5,379 nt of DNA from an uncultured Actinomycetes bacterium (GTDB lineage Bacteria; Actinomycetota; Thermoleophilia; Solirubrobacterales; Solirubrobacteraceae): contig CALAQT010000372.1 of NCBI GenBank assembly GCA_937888775.1, forward strand, positions 1 to 5,379. The letters run 5' to 3'. The notes under the pieces were generated by a model, which searched no databases, was not told where the DNA came from, and saw nothing but the letters and a program-made list of their open reading frames with translations. Made by a program: the position numbers and the translations under genes. Every line of letters begins with the position of its first letter. Within the stretch, counting starts at the first letter, position 1. This document shows positions 1 through 5,341 of the stretch, in pieces.

Positions 1-315
1 ACTGCAGAGAATCGTCTCGATCGTGCCGCGTTCCTTCTCGCCCGCCGCGAGGCCAGGTCGGCCAACGAGGCTGCCTACGCGCGGCGTCCCGCGGCCGCGG
101 ATCGGCGAGAGACCCAGCGCGGCGGCGGGCACGCGCTGCGACGGTTCATGCTGGTGGCGCTGTTGCTGTGCGTGTTCGCGGCGGTGGTGATCGTTGCGAC
201 GTTGATCGCGACCGGCACCTCCAACACCGTCGTGCATTTCCAGCAGATCGTCGCCAAGGACACCAATTCGGCGATCAGTCAGATCCAGAGCCTGATCAAC
301 AAGTACACGAAGTAG
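1..315 (+). CDS. C-terminal part of a single-pass membrane protein of unknown function (5' end outside window)
   Basis: Reading frame 1 is open from the first base to a TAG at 313-315, giving 104 residues with no N terminus. The first 48 residues are Arg/Ala-rich and basic, including ARREARSANEAAYARR. Residues 49-71 form one strongly hydrophobic segment (FMLVALLLCVFAAVVIVATL), a clear transmembrane helix. A short polar tail of about 33 residues follows, ending in SLINKYTK. The positive charges before the helix suggest an N-in, C-out topology, with the tail outside the membrane. Third codon positions are almost all G or C, which supports real coding. It converges on tgt with only 18 bp between the stop codons. 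A long cytoplasmic domain, for example a Ser/Thr kinase, is possible upstream of such a tail, but nothing visible proves it. The coding call is firm; the function is unknown. Confidence 0.7.
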   Translation, partial: TAENRLDRAAFLLARREARSANEAAYARRPAAADRRETQRGGGHALRRFMLVALLLCVFAAVVIVATLIATGTSNTVVHFQQIVAKDTNSAISQIQSLINKYTK

Positions 316-333
316 CCCCGGCTCGCGACGCCC

Positions 334-1542
334 CTAAGCCCCGGGGGCCGCCCCGGCGCGCAGCGCCGCCGCCACCTCGGGCAACCGGCCCCGGTCGATC
401 GCGTCCCGCAGATCGGCCATCAGCCGCGCAATGAAGCTGAGGTTGTGCAGCGTGACCTGACGCAGCGCGGTGAGCTCGCCCGCGCGCAGCAGATAGTGCA
501 GGTAGGCGCGGGTGAAGCCGGCCGCGCACACCGGGCATGGGCAGCCGTCGAGGATCGGCTCGTCGGACTCACGCCAGCGTCCCTTGACCAGGTCGACGCG
601 CCAGCGCCGCTCCGGGTCGGGAACCAGGGCGACGCCGTGGCGGCCCAGCCGGGTCGGCATCGCGCAGTCAAACGTGTCGATCCCCAGCTGCACGCCGGTG
701 ATCAGGTCATCGACGTCGCCGATCCCCAGCAGATGGCGGGGGCGATCCGGGGCATCGCGCTGCAGCTGGGCGGTAGTCCACGAGACCACCTCGTACATCT
801 GCGGCTTGTCGCGGCCAAGCGAACCGCCGATCGCGATCCCGTCGCAGCCGCTGGCGGCGATCACGCTGGCGGACTCCAGCCGCAGATCCTGCTCGACGCC
901 GCCCTGGACGATCCCGTACACCGCCTGCCCCGGCGGCCCGTGGCGCCCGTGCCAGGCCAGGCAGCGATCCAGCCAACGGTGCGTGCGCTCGGTCGAGCGG
1001 GCGGTGTAGTCACGCGAGACATGAAACGGCGTGCACTCGTCGAACACCAGCGCGATGTCCGAGCCCAGCGCGGCCTGCACCTCCATCGAGCTCTCAGGAC
1101 CCAGGAAGCGCTCGCGGCCGTCGACGTAGGAGCGAAACCTGACCCCCTCCTCCTCGATCGCCAAGATCGTGCCAGTCGACTCCCCCGCGGCCGCCCGACC
1201 GGCCTGCCCGCGTCCCTTGATCTCGTCGGCGACGCCGCCATGGCCCATCGAGAAGACCTGAAAGCCGCCCGAATCGGTGATGATCGGCTGCTCCCAGCGC
1301 ATAAACCGATGCAGGCCCCCGAGCTGGCGCACCAGCTCGGGGCCCGGCGCCAGGAACAGGTGAAATGTGTTGCCGAGCACCATCTCGTAGCCCAGCGCGG
1401 TGACATCTCGTGGCTCGAGCGTCCTCACCGCACCCCGCGTGGCGAGCGGCACGAACGCCGGCGTGCGCACTTCGCCGTGGGCAAGGTGTAGGGTGCCGCT
1501 ACGCCCGAGGGAGAAAGGGCAACGGGTCCGGACCGTGAACAC
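334..1542 (-). CDS. tgt: Bacterial tRNA-guanine(34) transglycosylase (TGT)
   Basis: TGT swaps guanine for a 7-deazaguanine (preQ1 in bacteria) at wobble position 34 of GUN-anticodon tRNAs, the committing step of queuosine formation, in the cytoplasm. The 402-residue product is near or slightly above the usual bacterial length and has every hallmark. GNTFHLFLAPG lies at about 57-67. ITDSGGFQVFSMGHG lies at 88-102, with the active-site Asp90. Further motifs are ALGSDIALVFDECTPF (158-173), YGIVQGG (209-215), LLGIGDVDD (271-279) and GIDTFDCAMPTRLGRHG (287-303), which carries the nucleophilic Asp (D289). The zinc site is C334, C336, C339 and H366. The start is GTG, read in reverse at 1542-1540; the MFTV... 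N terminus matches my recollection of actinobacterial homologues. No strong Shine-Dalgarno is visible (GGTAAG 9 nt upstream at best). The integrase gene begins divergently only about 30-40 bp away, so the native tgt promoter may have been displaced. No internal stop or frameshift is seen. Confidence 0.96.
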   Translation of the reverse strand: MFTVRTRCPFSLGRSGTLHLAHGEVRTPAFVPLATRGAVRTLEPRDVTALGYEMVLGNTFHLFLAPGPELVRQLGGLHRFMRWEQPIITDSGGFQVFSMGHGGVADEIKGRGQAGRAAAGESTGTILAIEEEGVRFRSYVDGRERFLGPESSMEVQAALGSDIALVFDECTPFHVSRDYTARSTERTHRWLDRCLAWHGRHGPPGQAVYGIVQGGVEQDLRLESASVIAASGCDGIAIGGSLGRDKPQMYEVVSWTTAQLQRDAPDRPRHLLGIGDVDDLITGVQLGIDTFDCAMPTRLGRHGVALVPDPERRWRVDLVKGRWRESDEPILDGCPCPVCAAGFTRAYLHYLLRAGELTALRQVTLHNLSFIARLMADLRDAIDRGRLPEVAAALRAGAAPGA

Positions 1543-1601
1543 GGACTTGCGCTTACCGACCTAACGCGCTAGTGTGGTGGACATGGCCCGGACCCTATTA
1601 C
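1518..1601. other. Candidate integrase attachment-site region at the host/element junction
   Basis: This is the only place where the housekeeping tgt gene meets the serine integrase gene, so one end of the element probably lies here. It holds nested imperfect dyads. GGTCCGGACCC (minus strand, 1534-1524) faces GGCCCGGACCC (plus, 1585-1595), matching at 10 of 11 positions. Inside it, GCGCTTA (1549-1555) faces TAACGCGC (1562-1569) with one bulged base. Both are centred near 1559. Large serine integrases use short att sites with imperfect dyad symmetry, often beside their own gene. The crossover dinucleotide cannot be assigned without the other element end or an empty site. Confidence 0.35.
1547..1575 (+). 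promoter_or_regulatory. Putative integrase promoter (leaderless type)
   Basis: TTGCGC (1547-1552) and TAGTGT (1570-1575) are separated by 17 bp. TAGTGT fits the TANNNT form common in actinobacterial -10 boxes. Its end is 7 nt before the ATG at 1583, so transcription would start at or next to that codon. This favours ATG 1583 over GTG 1574 or 1577 as the integrase start. The promoter overlaps the candidate attachment site, so excision could separate it from the gene or rebuild it. Hexamer matches are modest. Confidence 0.4.
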
Positions 1602-3148
1602 GTTTAGATGCGCTGATCCGCGTGTCCGAAGTCGGCGGGCGCGGCGCCCACCTACGCTCGCCTGCCATGCAGCGCGCCCAATGCCAGCAAGCCGCGGACG
1701 ACCTCGCAACGGACGACCTCGATGTCGTCATCGTGAACCCGGACGCGCCGCCCGCTATCGACGTTTCCGGTGGCACGATGGACCGCGCCGACATTCGCGC
1801 GCTACGCGAGCGGCTCGATGCCGGGCTGACCGATGGCGTTGTCATGGCCTGCGCTGACCGCTTCAGCCGCGCCCCCATCGAGGAGCCCATGACGCTGTTT
1901 CGCTCGATTACATCCGCGGGCGGGCACTTCGTTGTAGCCGACCTCGGTTTAGACATCAAGCCCGATGACCCTAACGGCGAGCCGCGGCTCGTCGGCGCTT
2001 TGCAGGCATCGCGAAATCAGTACGTGGCCCGCCGTACGCAGTGGGCGAACAGCCGCCGCGACGCCGTCAAAGAAAACAAGAGCCTGGGCGTCCCTCCGTT
2101 CGGGTATCAGCACGCCGACCCGACGCCCCGCGCCAACGCCCGCGGCATCGAGGACTCGCGCCTGGTGCCGGACGACCGGCTAGCGCCGGTCGTGCTCGCG
2201 CTGTTTGAACGCAAAGCGGCTGGTGGGACCTGGCTCGAACTGGCCCGGTGGCTGGACACCGCCGCGCCGAAGCCGGACGGCCGCTTGTGGGCGCGCGCAT
2301 CGGTCCAGCACATCATCAAGAACCGCGTCTATCTCGGTGAGTCTCACCACGGCGCCACCACGCAACCGCGCGCCCACACCGCGCTGATTACGTCGCCGTC
2401 CCTCTGGCGCCGGGCGCAGAACCCGGCCGGGCACCGGACGGCGCGCGGGACCTACTTGCTGACCGGGCTCGTCATCTGCGCCTATTGTGGGCGGCGGATG
2501 GAGGGCGCGCACGGCGCGCGGCCAACCGCGGCGTCTACCGGCGATGCAGTGAGCGCCGCAATTGCAGAATGGTCATCGCCGGGGGTCTACCGATGTGTGA
2601 CCCGGGGATGCAGGCACCGGGCGACAATCGCGGCCCATCTAATCGAGCACGAGGTTGTGCGCCAGCTAGCCGGTCAGCTAGACGAGAGTGTGGACCTGGA
2701 CTCTGTCGATTCGACGGACGAGGACACGGCCGCGGTCCGCGCCGAGATAGAACGCCTGACGGACGAGATAAGGGCAAGGGCTCTGCTCCCCGTGCAGACG
2801 CACCCGGTTGCCATAGCTGCCTACGCGGAGGCGCTCGCGGCCGATGTGGGCGCGCTCGAAGCCGAGGAGGACCGTCTCCGGGACGTGCTCGACCGCCAGC
2901 GCGCGTCCGAGAGTGATTTCACACTGCCGGAATTTGGCGACCTGACCCTAACCGAACGGCGCGAAACGGTCCAAGCGGGCATCGAGTCCGTGCGGGTCCG
3001 GCCCGCCACGGCCCGCGGACCGCGTAGCCGCGCTGCCGACCGCATCGCCGTCACGTTCAAGGACTCTATGACCCTGCGCGTTTCCGAGGCGTGGGCCAGA
3101 ATCCTGCGGGACCGCACCGCGCAGGACTGGGTTGTGCGCCCCGCCTAG
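1583..3148 (+). CDS. Large serine recombinase (site-specific integrase)
   Basis: The protein has 521 residues from ATG 1583, or 524 from GTG 1574; numbering here uses 524. This is the usual size for phage or element serine integrases. The N-terminal resolvase fold contains LIRVSEVGGRG with nucleophile Ser18 next to Arg16, then SPAMQRAQCQQ, and the catalytic DRFSR motif at 95-99. The recombinase domain follows with LGVPPFGY (171-178) and an IIKNRVYLGE motif (247-256). A zinc ribbon has CAYC (302-305) paired with C341 and C346. Residues about 385-447 are rich in charged heptad-like sequence (AEIERLTDEI, ALEAEEDRLRDVL), the coiled coil that controls synapsis and directionality. The ending ITVTF-type strand (IAVTFKDSMTLRV) is typical. 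It strand-exchanges attP and attB through a 5'-phosphoserine intermediate, and no key residue appears missing. It starts beside tgt and reads into the element. The ATG is preferred because of the promoter spacing; the GTG codons at 1574 and 1577 are alternatives. Confidence 0.94.
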   Translation: MARTLLRLDALIRVSEVGGRGAHLRSPAMQRAQCQQAADDLATDDLDVVIVNPDAPPAIDVSGGTMDRADIRALRERLDAGLTDGVVMACADRFSRAPIEEPMTLFRSITSAGGHFVVADLGLDIKPDDPNGEPRLVGALQASRNQYVARRTQWANSRRDAVKENKSLGVPPFGYQHADPTPRANARGIEDSRLVPDDRLAPVVLALFERKAAGGTWLELARWLDTAAPKPDGRLWARASVQHIIKNRVYLGESHHGATTQPRAHTALITSPSLWRRAQNPAGHRTARGTYLLTGLVICAYCGRRMEGAHGARPTAASTGDAVSAAIAEWSSPGVYRCVTRGCRHRATIAAHLIEHEVVRQLAGQLDESVDLDSVDSTDEDTAAVRAEIERLTDEIRARALLPVQTHPVAIAAYAEALAADVGALEAEEDRLRDVLDRQRASESDFTLPEFGDLTLTERRETVQAGIESVRVRPATARGPRSRAADRIAVTFKDSMTLRVSEAWARILRDRTAQDWVVRPA

Positions 3149-3152
3149 CCGC

Positions 3153-3182
3153 TTGACCCACGGTCCGCCCCCGTGCTACATT
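3153..3182 (+). promoter_or_regulatory. Sigma70-like promoter of the 3216 gene
   Basis: TTGACC (3153-3158, 5/6 to the -35 consensus) and TACATT (3177-3182, 4/6 to the -10 consensus) are 18 bp apart, directly behind the integrase stop. The expected start of transcription is near 3189, leaving a leader of about 26 nt. The -10 box runs into the perfect palindrome at 3181-3203, so a protein bound there would block the polymerase. This suggests the regulators are transcribed separately from the integrase. Confidence 0.55.
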
Positions 3183-3203
3183 TGGAAACAAATTGTTTCC
3201 AAA
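3181..3203. promoter_or_regulatory. Perfect 23-bp palindrome, probable operator
   Basis: The left arm TTTGGAAACAA (3181-3191) is exactly mirrored by TTGTTTCCAAA (3193-3203) around a single central base (A3192). All 11 pairs match. It is AT-rich in a GC-rich window, lies over the -10/+1 region of the preceding promoter, and ends 12 bp before the ATG at 3216. This is the position of a repressor operator. The most likely binder is the DNA-binding protein encoded immediately downstream (autoregulation), which is an inference. As RNA it could also form a hairpin, but there is no U-tract and it sits before a start, so a terminator role is less likely. Confidence 0.7.
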
Positions 3204-3204
3204 G

Positions 3205-3210
3205 AAAGAG
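3205..3210 (+). promoter_or_regulatory. Ribosome binding site that fixes the start at 3216
   Basis: AAAGAG (one mismatch to AAGGAG) lies 5 nt before ATG 3216. The same frame is open back to an ATG at 3132, but that start would lie inside the integrase gene and upstream of both promoter and operator. It would also add a 28-residue N-terminal tail unlike the domain that follows. The site therefore supports 3216. Confidence 0.55.
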
Positions 3211-3215
3211 TCCAA

Positions 3216-3902
3216 ATGGCTTCCAGAGCCCTCACCACTTCCCCCGTCAACGGCCAAGTCGTCACGGACGCCGAGCGCCTAGTCGAGCTTGAGTCGGTAG
3301 TCCAGCACGGTTACCTCGCGGTTGGCGCCGCACTCGGCGAGATTCGGGATCGGCGCCTGTACCGTGTGACCCACGACCGATTCGAGGACTACTGCCGGGA
3401 GCGATGGGACTGCACCCGGCAGTGGGCGAACCGCCGGATTGAGGTAGCGGCATACGTAGCAACTTTGGAACCAAATGTTTCCATTCCGGTCAACGCGCAC
3501 CAAGCCCACCTGGCGATGCGAGCCGCCGCCGCAGAGCGCCTGCTGGCCGCCGCCGCCACCAACGCAGAGCCCCCCAACCCCGAGCCCGAGCCCGTTGGCC
3601 CGCCGCCGCCGCCGCCAGCCAAGCCCGCCCCCGTCTACGCCACCGCCGCCCAGTGGCGCGCAACGGACACCCCCGACTTCCCCATGTTCTCACGGAGCCA
3701 AGTCAAGGCCGCCGCTGCCGAGGCGGGGGTGCCGGTCAAACTCGCGGATGCCATGCTGGCGATCCTTGCCTCCCAGGCTGCTGCCCGCGACGCCGCCGCC
3801 GCCGCCCGCGACTACCACCGCGCGGGTACCACCGCCGCCCACCGCGCCGCTGGCGGCGCCGCCTCACCTGGGCAGTCCTTTCACCCGCCCCGCAGTTTCT
3901 GA
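3216..3902 (+). CDS. Putative DNA-binding regulator or partition-like protein with proline-rich linker
   Basis: The product has 228 residues. Residues about 18-108 form a helical region: VELESVVQHGYLAVGAALGEIRD, then LYRVTHDRFEDYCRERW, then TRQWANRRIEVAAYV, then NVSIPVNAHQAHLAM. The pattern 'LYR.TH..FE.YCRERW...R..A...I' followed by 'P.N..QA..L' recurs in proteins of actinobacterial plasmids, phages and integrative elements, and resembles the helix-turn-helix part of ParB/KorB-like proteins. This is recalled family knowledge, not a search result. Residues 119-140 are an extended Pro/Glu linker including six consecutive prolines. The C-terminal part (about 141-200) holds an SRSQVKAAAAEAGVPVKLADAM helical segment and an alanine-rich stretch. 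The gene has its own promoter, a perfect palindrome at its start and a degenerate copy inside it, which suggests autoregulation or a partition role. The low-complexity GCC/CCG tract creates long spurious open frames in other registers. Replication control or copy-number control are alternatives. Confidence 0.8.
   Translation: MASRALTTSPVNGQVVTDAERLVELESVVQHGYLAVGAALGEIRDRRLYRVTHDRFEDYCRERWDCTRQWANRRIEVAAYVATLEPNVSIPVNAHQAHLAMRAAAAERLLAAAATNAEPPNPEPEPVGPPPPPPAKPAPVYATAAQWRATDTPDFPMFSRSQVKAAAAEAGVPVKLADAMLAILASQAAARDAAAAARDYHRAGTTAAHRAAGGAASPGQSFHPPRSF
3464..3483. promoter_or_regulatory. Intragenic degenerate copy of the 3181-3203 palindrome
   Basis: TTTGGAACCAAATGTTTCCA keeps both half-sites of the upstream operator, TGGAA-CA and TGTTTCCA, with one substitution and a spacer one base shorter (2 instead of 3 between the 8-bp halves). 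It lies about 250 bp into the gene whose promoter carries the perfect copy and encodes residues TLEPNVS(I). It may be a second operator allowing looping between sites. A chance match constrained by coding cannot be excluded. Confidence 0.4.
3600..3616. repeat. CCG trinucleotide tract (polyproline-coding)
   Basis: Five CCG units plus CC, read as consecutive proline codons within the linker of the 3216 gene. The same 16-base run occurs again at 3791-3806, where it is read one register over as consecutive alanine codons. Such tracts are prone to slippage in units of three, so linker length may vary between relatives without breaking the frame. Confidence 0.6.
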
Positions 3903-3961
3903 GCCCTCCCGGTCAAGCTCGCGAAGCCGCCTAGCACGGCGCGGAGCCCGTAGCAAACAGA

Positions 3962-3980
3962 CCTAACACGATCCTAACAC
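3962..3980 (+). repeat. Direct repeat CCTAACAC, two copies 11 bp apart
   Basis: CCTAACAC occurs at 3962-3969 and 3973-3980, one helical turn apart, in the 130-bp gap between the 3216 gene and the RHH gene. It may be a pair of same-face protein-binding sites upstream of the RHH promoter. The first copy with its flanks (GACCTAACACG, 3960-3970) matches 10 of 11 bases of 1558-1568 at the tgt/integrase junction. Only two copies are present, so it is not a convincing iteron array. Confidence 0.35.
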
Positions 3981-4010
3981 AGATCGCGCCCCGTTTCGCG
4001 TCACCTAGCA

Positions 4011-4026
4011 GTGTAGCACGCTATAC
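4011..4026. promoter_or_regulatory. Imperfect dyad over the -10 box of the RHH gene
   Basis: GTGTAGC (4011-4017) faces GCTATAC (4020-4026) around a 2-base centre, with 6 of 7 pairs matching and one G/T mismatch. It covers most of the -10 hexamer just before the RHH gene. RHH proteins commonly repress their own promoters by binding short dyads, so this is a plausible autoregulatory operator. Confidence 0.35.
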
Positions 4027-4027
4027 T
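4022..4027 (+). promoter_or_regulatory. -10 box of the RHH gene, leaderless start
   Basis: TATACT matches the -10 consensus at 5 of 6 positions and ends 5 nt before the ATG at 4033, placing the transcription start at the A of the ATG. There is no Shine-Dalgarno upstream of this ATG, which agrees with leaderless translation. No good -35 is visible at the expected distance (around 3999-4005), so activation or an extended contact may be needed. Confidence 0.5.
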
Positions 4028-4032
4028 AATAT

Positions 4033-4308
4033 ATGAGCAGCAATCCTCCCGGCGTCCCACCTATCTACGGCTCCCGGATGTTCCGGGCCTTCCCGCTGAT
4101 GCTGCCCGAGGAACTGCGGGCCAAGATTCGCAAGGCGTCCAGCCGGCGCGGTGTCTCACAAGCGCAGTACATCCGCGATGCAGTCCTCGTTGCGCTGCGA
4201 GCGGAACCTATCCACCCACAAACGAGTGAACCCGCCAGTGACAAGCTGACGGGCTCAGAAAGTCGAAATGGACTCGACCTCGGTACCTCAGTATATCCCG
4301 CCCGCTGA
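4033..4308 (+). CDS. Small ribbon-helix-helix (Arc/CopG-like) DNA-binding protein
   Basis: The product has 91 residues. The core reads RMFRAFPLMLPEELRAKIRK, then a turn, then SQAQYIRDAVLVAL. This is a beta strand (about 16-24), a helix beginning at the Pro-Glu-Glu cap (25-39), a short Arg-Gly turn and a second helix (42-56), the arrangement of RHH dimers that insert a strand into the major groove. A polar, probably disordered tail of about 33 residues follows. The start at ATG 4033 is set by the -10 box 5 nt upstream; ATG 4078 (residue 16) is an internal alternative that would still keep the fold. Its 3' end overlaps the DUF927 gene by 41 bp in another frame, implying joint transcription and coupled translation. 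The likely role is a repressor of its own operon; a recombination directionality factor for the integrase or an antitoxin is possible, though no toxin gene is adjacent. Confidence 0.75.
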   Translation: MSSNPPGVPPIYGSRMFRAFPLMLPEELRAKIRKASSRRGVSQAQYIRDAVLVALRAEPIHPQTSEPASDKLTGSESRNGLDLGTSVYPAR

Positions 4309-5341
4309 CGAGGTTGCTGGCAAAGCCAGTCCCGCCGGCCACCACGAGCCCGAGGAAGCTCAGCCGGTAGAGGTCGCCGGTTACGTCTACATGGGCGACG
4401 CCAGCACACTCACACCCTGTTCTCTCGGCGAACACCCAAAGCCCATAGCCGGGCCGAACGTCGCCCTGTATCTGTTCGGGCACGTCCGTGACGCCGAGAC
4501 TAAAGATGTCGTCGCCGTTGACGTGCGCGTCCGCCAAGGCGACTATCGGCGGGTCCTCACGATGCCCGTGTCTGTCATCCGCGCCACACAGGCCGCCGAT
4601 CCCTGGCACAAGCACACCGGACTGTCGCTGACCCCCGCTCAGGCGCGCGGTGCGAGTACGTGGCTGAGCGCGGCTATCGCCACCAACGTGGGACGACGCA
4701 CGAGGTTCGAGGTACAGCGGCCGACGTGGACCGGTGATCGGCTGCAACTGCCTTCCAGCTATGCCAAGTCGGGCTGCACGGAGGAGCGTGCGCGCGAGTG
4801 CTGGCGCAGGGCTATCGGAATCGCGAGGGACTACCCCAAACTGGCATTTACCTTTGGCGCCTACGTGGCATCCCCCCTGCTAGAGCGCTTGGGGTTGCCA
4901 GGCGGCGGGGTGAACTTGCTCGACGATTCAACCACGGGCAAAACCACTAGTGGACGTGGCGGCTCTGCGATCTGGGGCAAGCCGTCTCCGGTGGGGAATG
5001 ACCCGAGTTGGCACGGCACCCTCGGCAGCAAGACCGACGAGCTTGCCGAGTCTGGTGGGATGCCACTGTTCTGGGACGACGCCAACAACACCGCGGAGAG
5101 TGAAGTGACGTTAGGGAAACTCGTAATGCAGATTGCTCAAGGCATCGAGAAGGGACGGCTGAATCAGCACGCCGAGCAGCGCGACAAGCGGACGTGGCGG
5201 CTTATCGTGGTGTCTACAAGCGAGACTTCACTATTGACCAAGGGCACCGTCGGGGCGGCTGCAAGGTGGGTCGAAGTTCACGGCCCATTTATGGGCTCTC
5301 CTCGTCGTTTCGGGGTGACTCGCTGGACGCTACGACCATGA
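4268..5341 (+). CDS. DUF927-type ATPase (phage/plasmid primase-helicase relative), C terminus probably truncated or frameshifted
   Basis: The product has 357 residues as read. Residues 1-40 look disordered. Residues about 61-165 form a beta-rich region without an assigned fold. From about 185 the DUF927 pattern appears: ARDYPKLAFTFGAYVASPLL, then a Walker A-like NLLDDSTTGKTTSGRGGSAIWG (K225, T226) in which the usual first Gly is Asp, then a Walker B-like GGMPLFWDDANN (D270, D271), GIEKGRLNQ (292-300) and WRLIVVSTSET (310-320). DUF927 proteins are often found in phages, plasmids and integrative elements beside replication genes, sometimes fused to primase domains, and are presumed DNA-dependent ATPases. 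The start overlaps the RHH gene by 41 bp with a weak AGAAAG upstream, suggesting coupling. The ending after WVEVHGP is atypical and shows poor codon bias; another frame with better bias stays open to the window edge. A disrupted gene or sequencing indel is likely. Confidence 0.75.
   Translation: MDSTSVPQYIPPADEVAGKASPAGHHEPEEAQPVEVAGYVYMGDASTLTPCSLGEHPKPIAGPNVALYLFGHVRDAETKDVVAVDVRVRQGDYRRVLTMPVSVIRATQAADPWHKHTGLSLTPAQARGASTWLSAAIATNVGRRTRFEVQRPTWTGDRLQLPSSYAKSGCTEERARECWRRAIGIARDYPKLAFTFGAYVASPLLERLGLPGGGVNLLDDSTTGKTTSGRGGSAIWGKPSPVGNDPSWHGTLGSKTDELAESGGMPLFWDDANNTAESEVTLGKLVMQIAQGIEKGRLNQHAEQRDKRTWRLIVVSTSETSLLTKGTVGAAARWVEVHGPFMGSPRRFGVTRWTLRP

Noticed and set aside
315..348. GCCCCGG ... 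CCGGGGGC inverted repeat between the convergent genes, considered as a terminator
   Set aside because: The loop is about 20 nt, there is no U-tract on either strand, and runs of C and G are common here. Too weak to call.
445..1491. Long open frame on the plus strand (348 codons) opposite tgt
   Set aside because: It is the antisense shadow of a clear, complete tgt gene with all catalytic and zinc residues. Its protein has no recognisable domain, and such antisense frames are expected in GC-rich DNA.
1525..1534. Perfect 10-bp palindrome GGTCCGGACC inside the tgt 5' end
   Set aside because: Symmetry stops at 10 bp and it is within codons. It is counted only as part of the larger junction dyad and not as an operator of its own.
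3132..3215. Upstream in-frame ATG (3132) as the start of the DNA-binding protein
   Set aside because: It lies within the integrase gene, upstream of the promoter and operator, and lacks a ribosome site. ATG 3216 has AAAGAG 5 nt upstream.
3599..3807. CRISPR-like or iteron array from the repeated CGCCGCC blocks
   Set aside because: These are trinucleotide codon runs for proline and alanine with no spacer structure.
3475..3966. 163-codon plus-strand frame rich in proline
   Set aside because: It is the shifted reading of the GCC/CCG-rich linker and Ala-rich part of the 3216 gene. Low-complexity content, no start signal, and poor codon bias.
3903..4010. Rho-independent terminator after the 3216 gene
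   Set aside because: Short dyads exist (for example CGCG ... CGCG near 3985-4000), but there is no stable stem followed by a T-run.
4208..4747. 179-codon minus-strand frame opposite the RHH/DUF927 genes
   Set aside because: It lies antisense to two overlapping genes with recognisable folds, and it has no domain or ribosome site.
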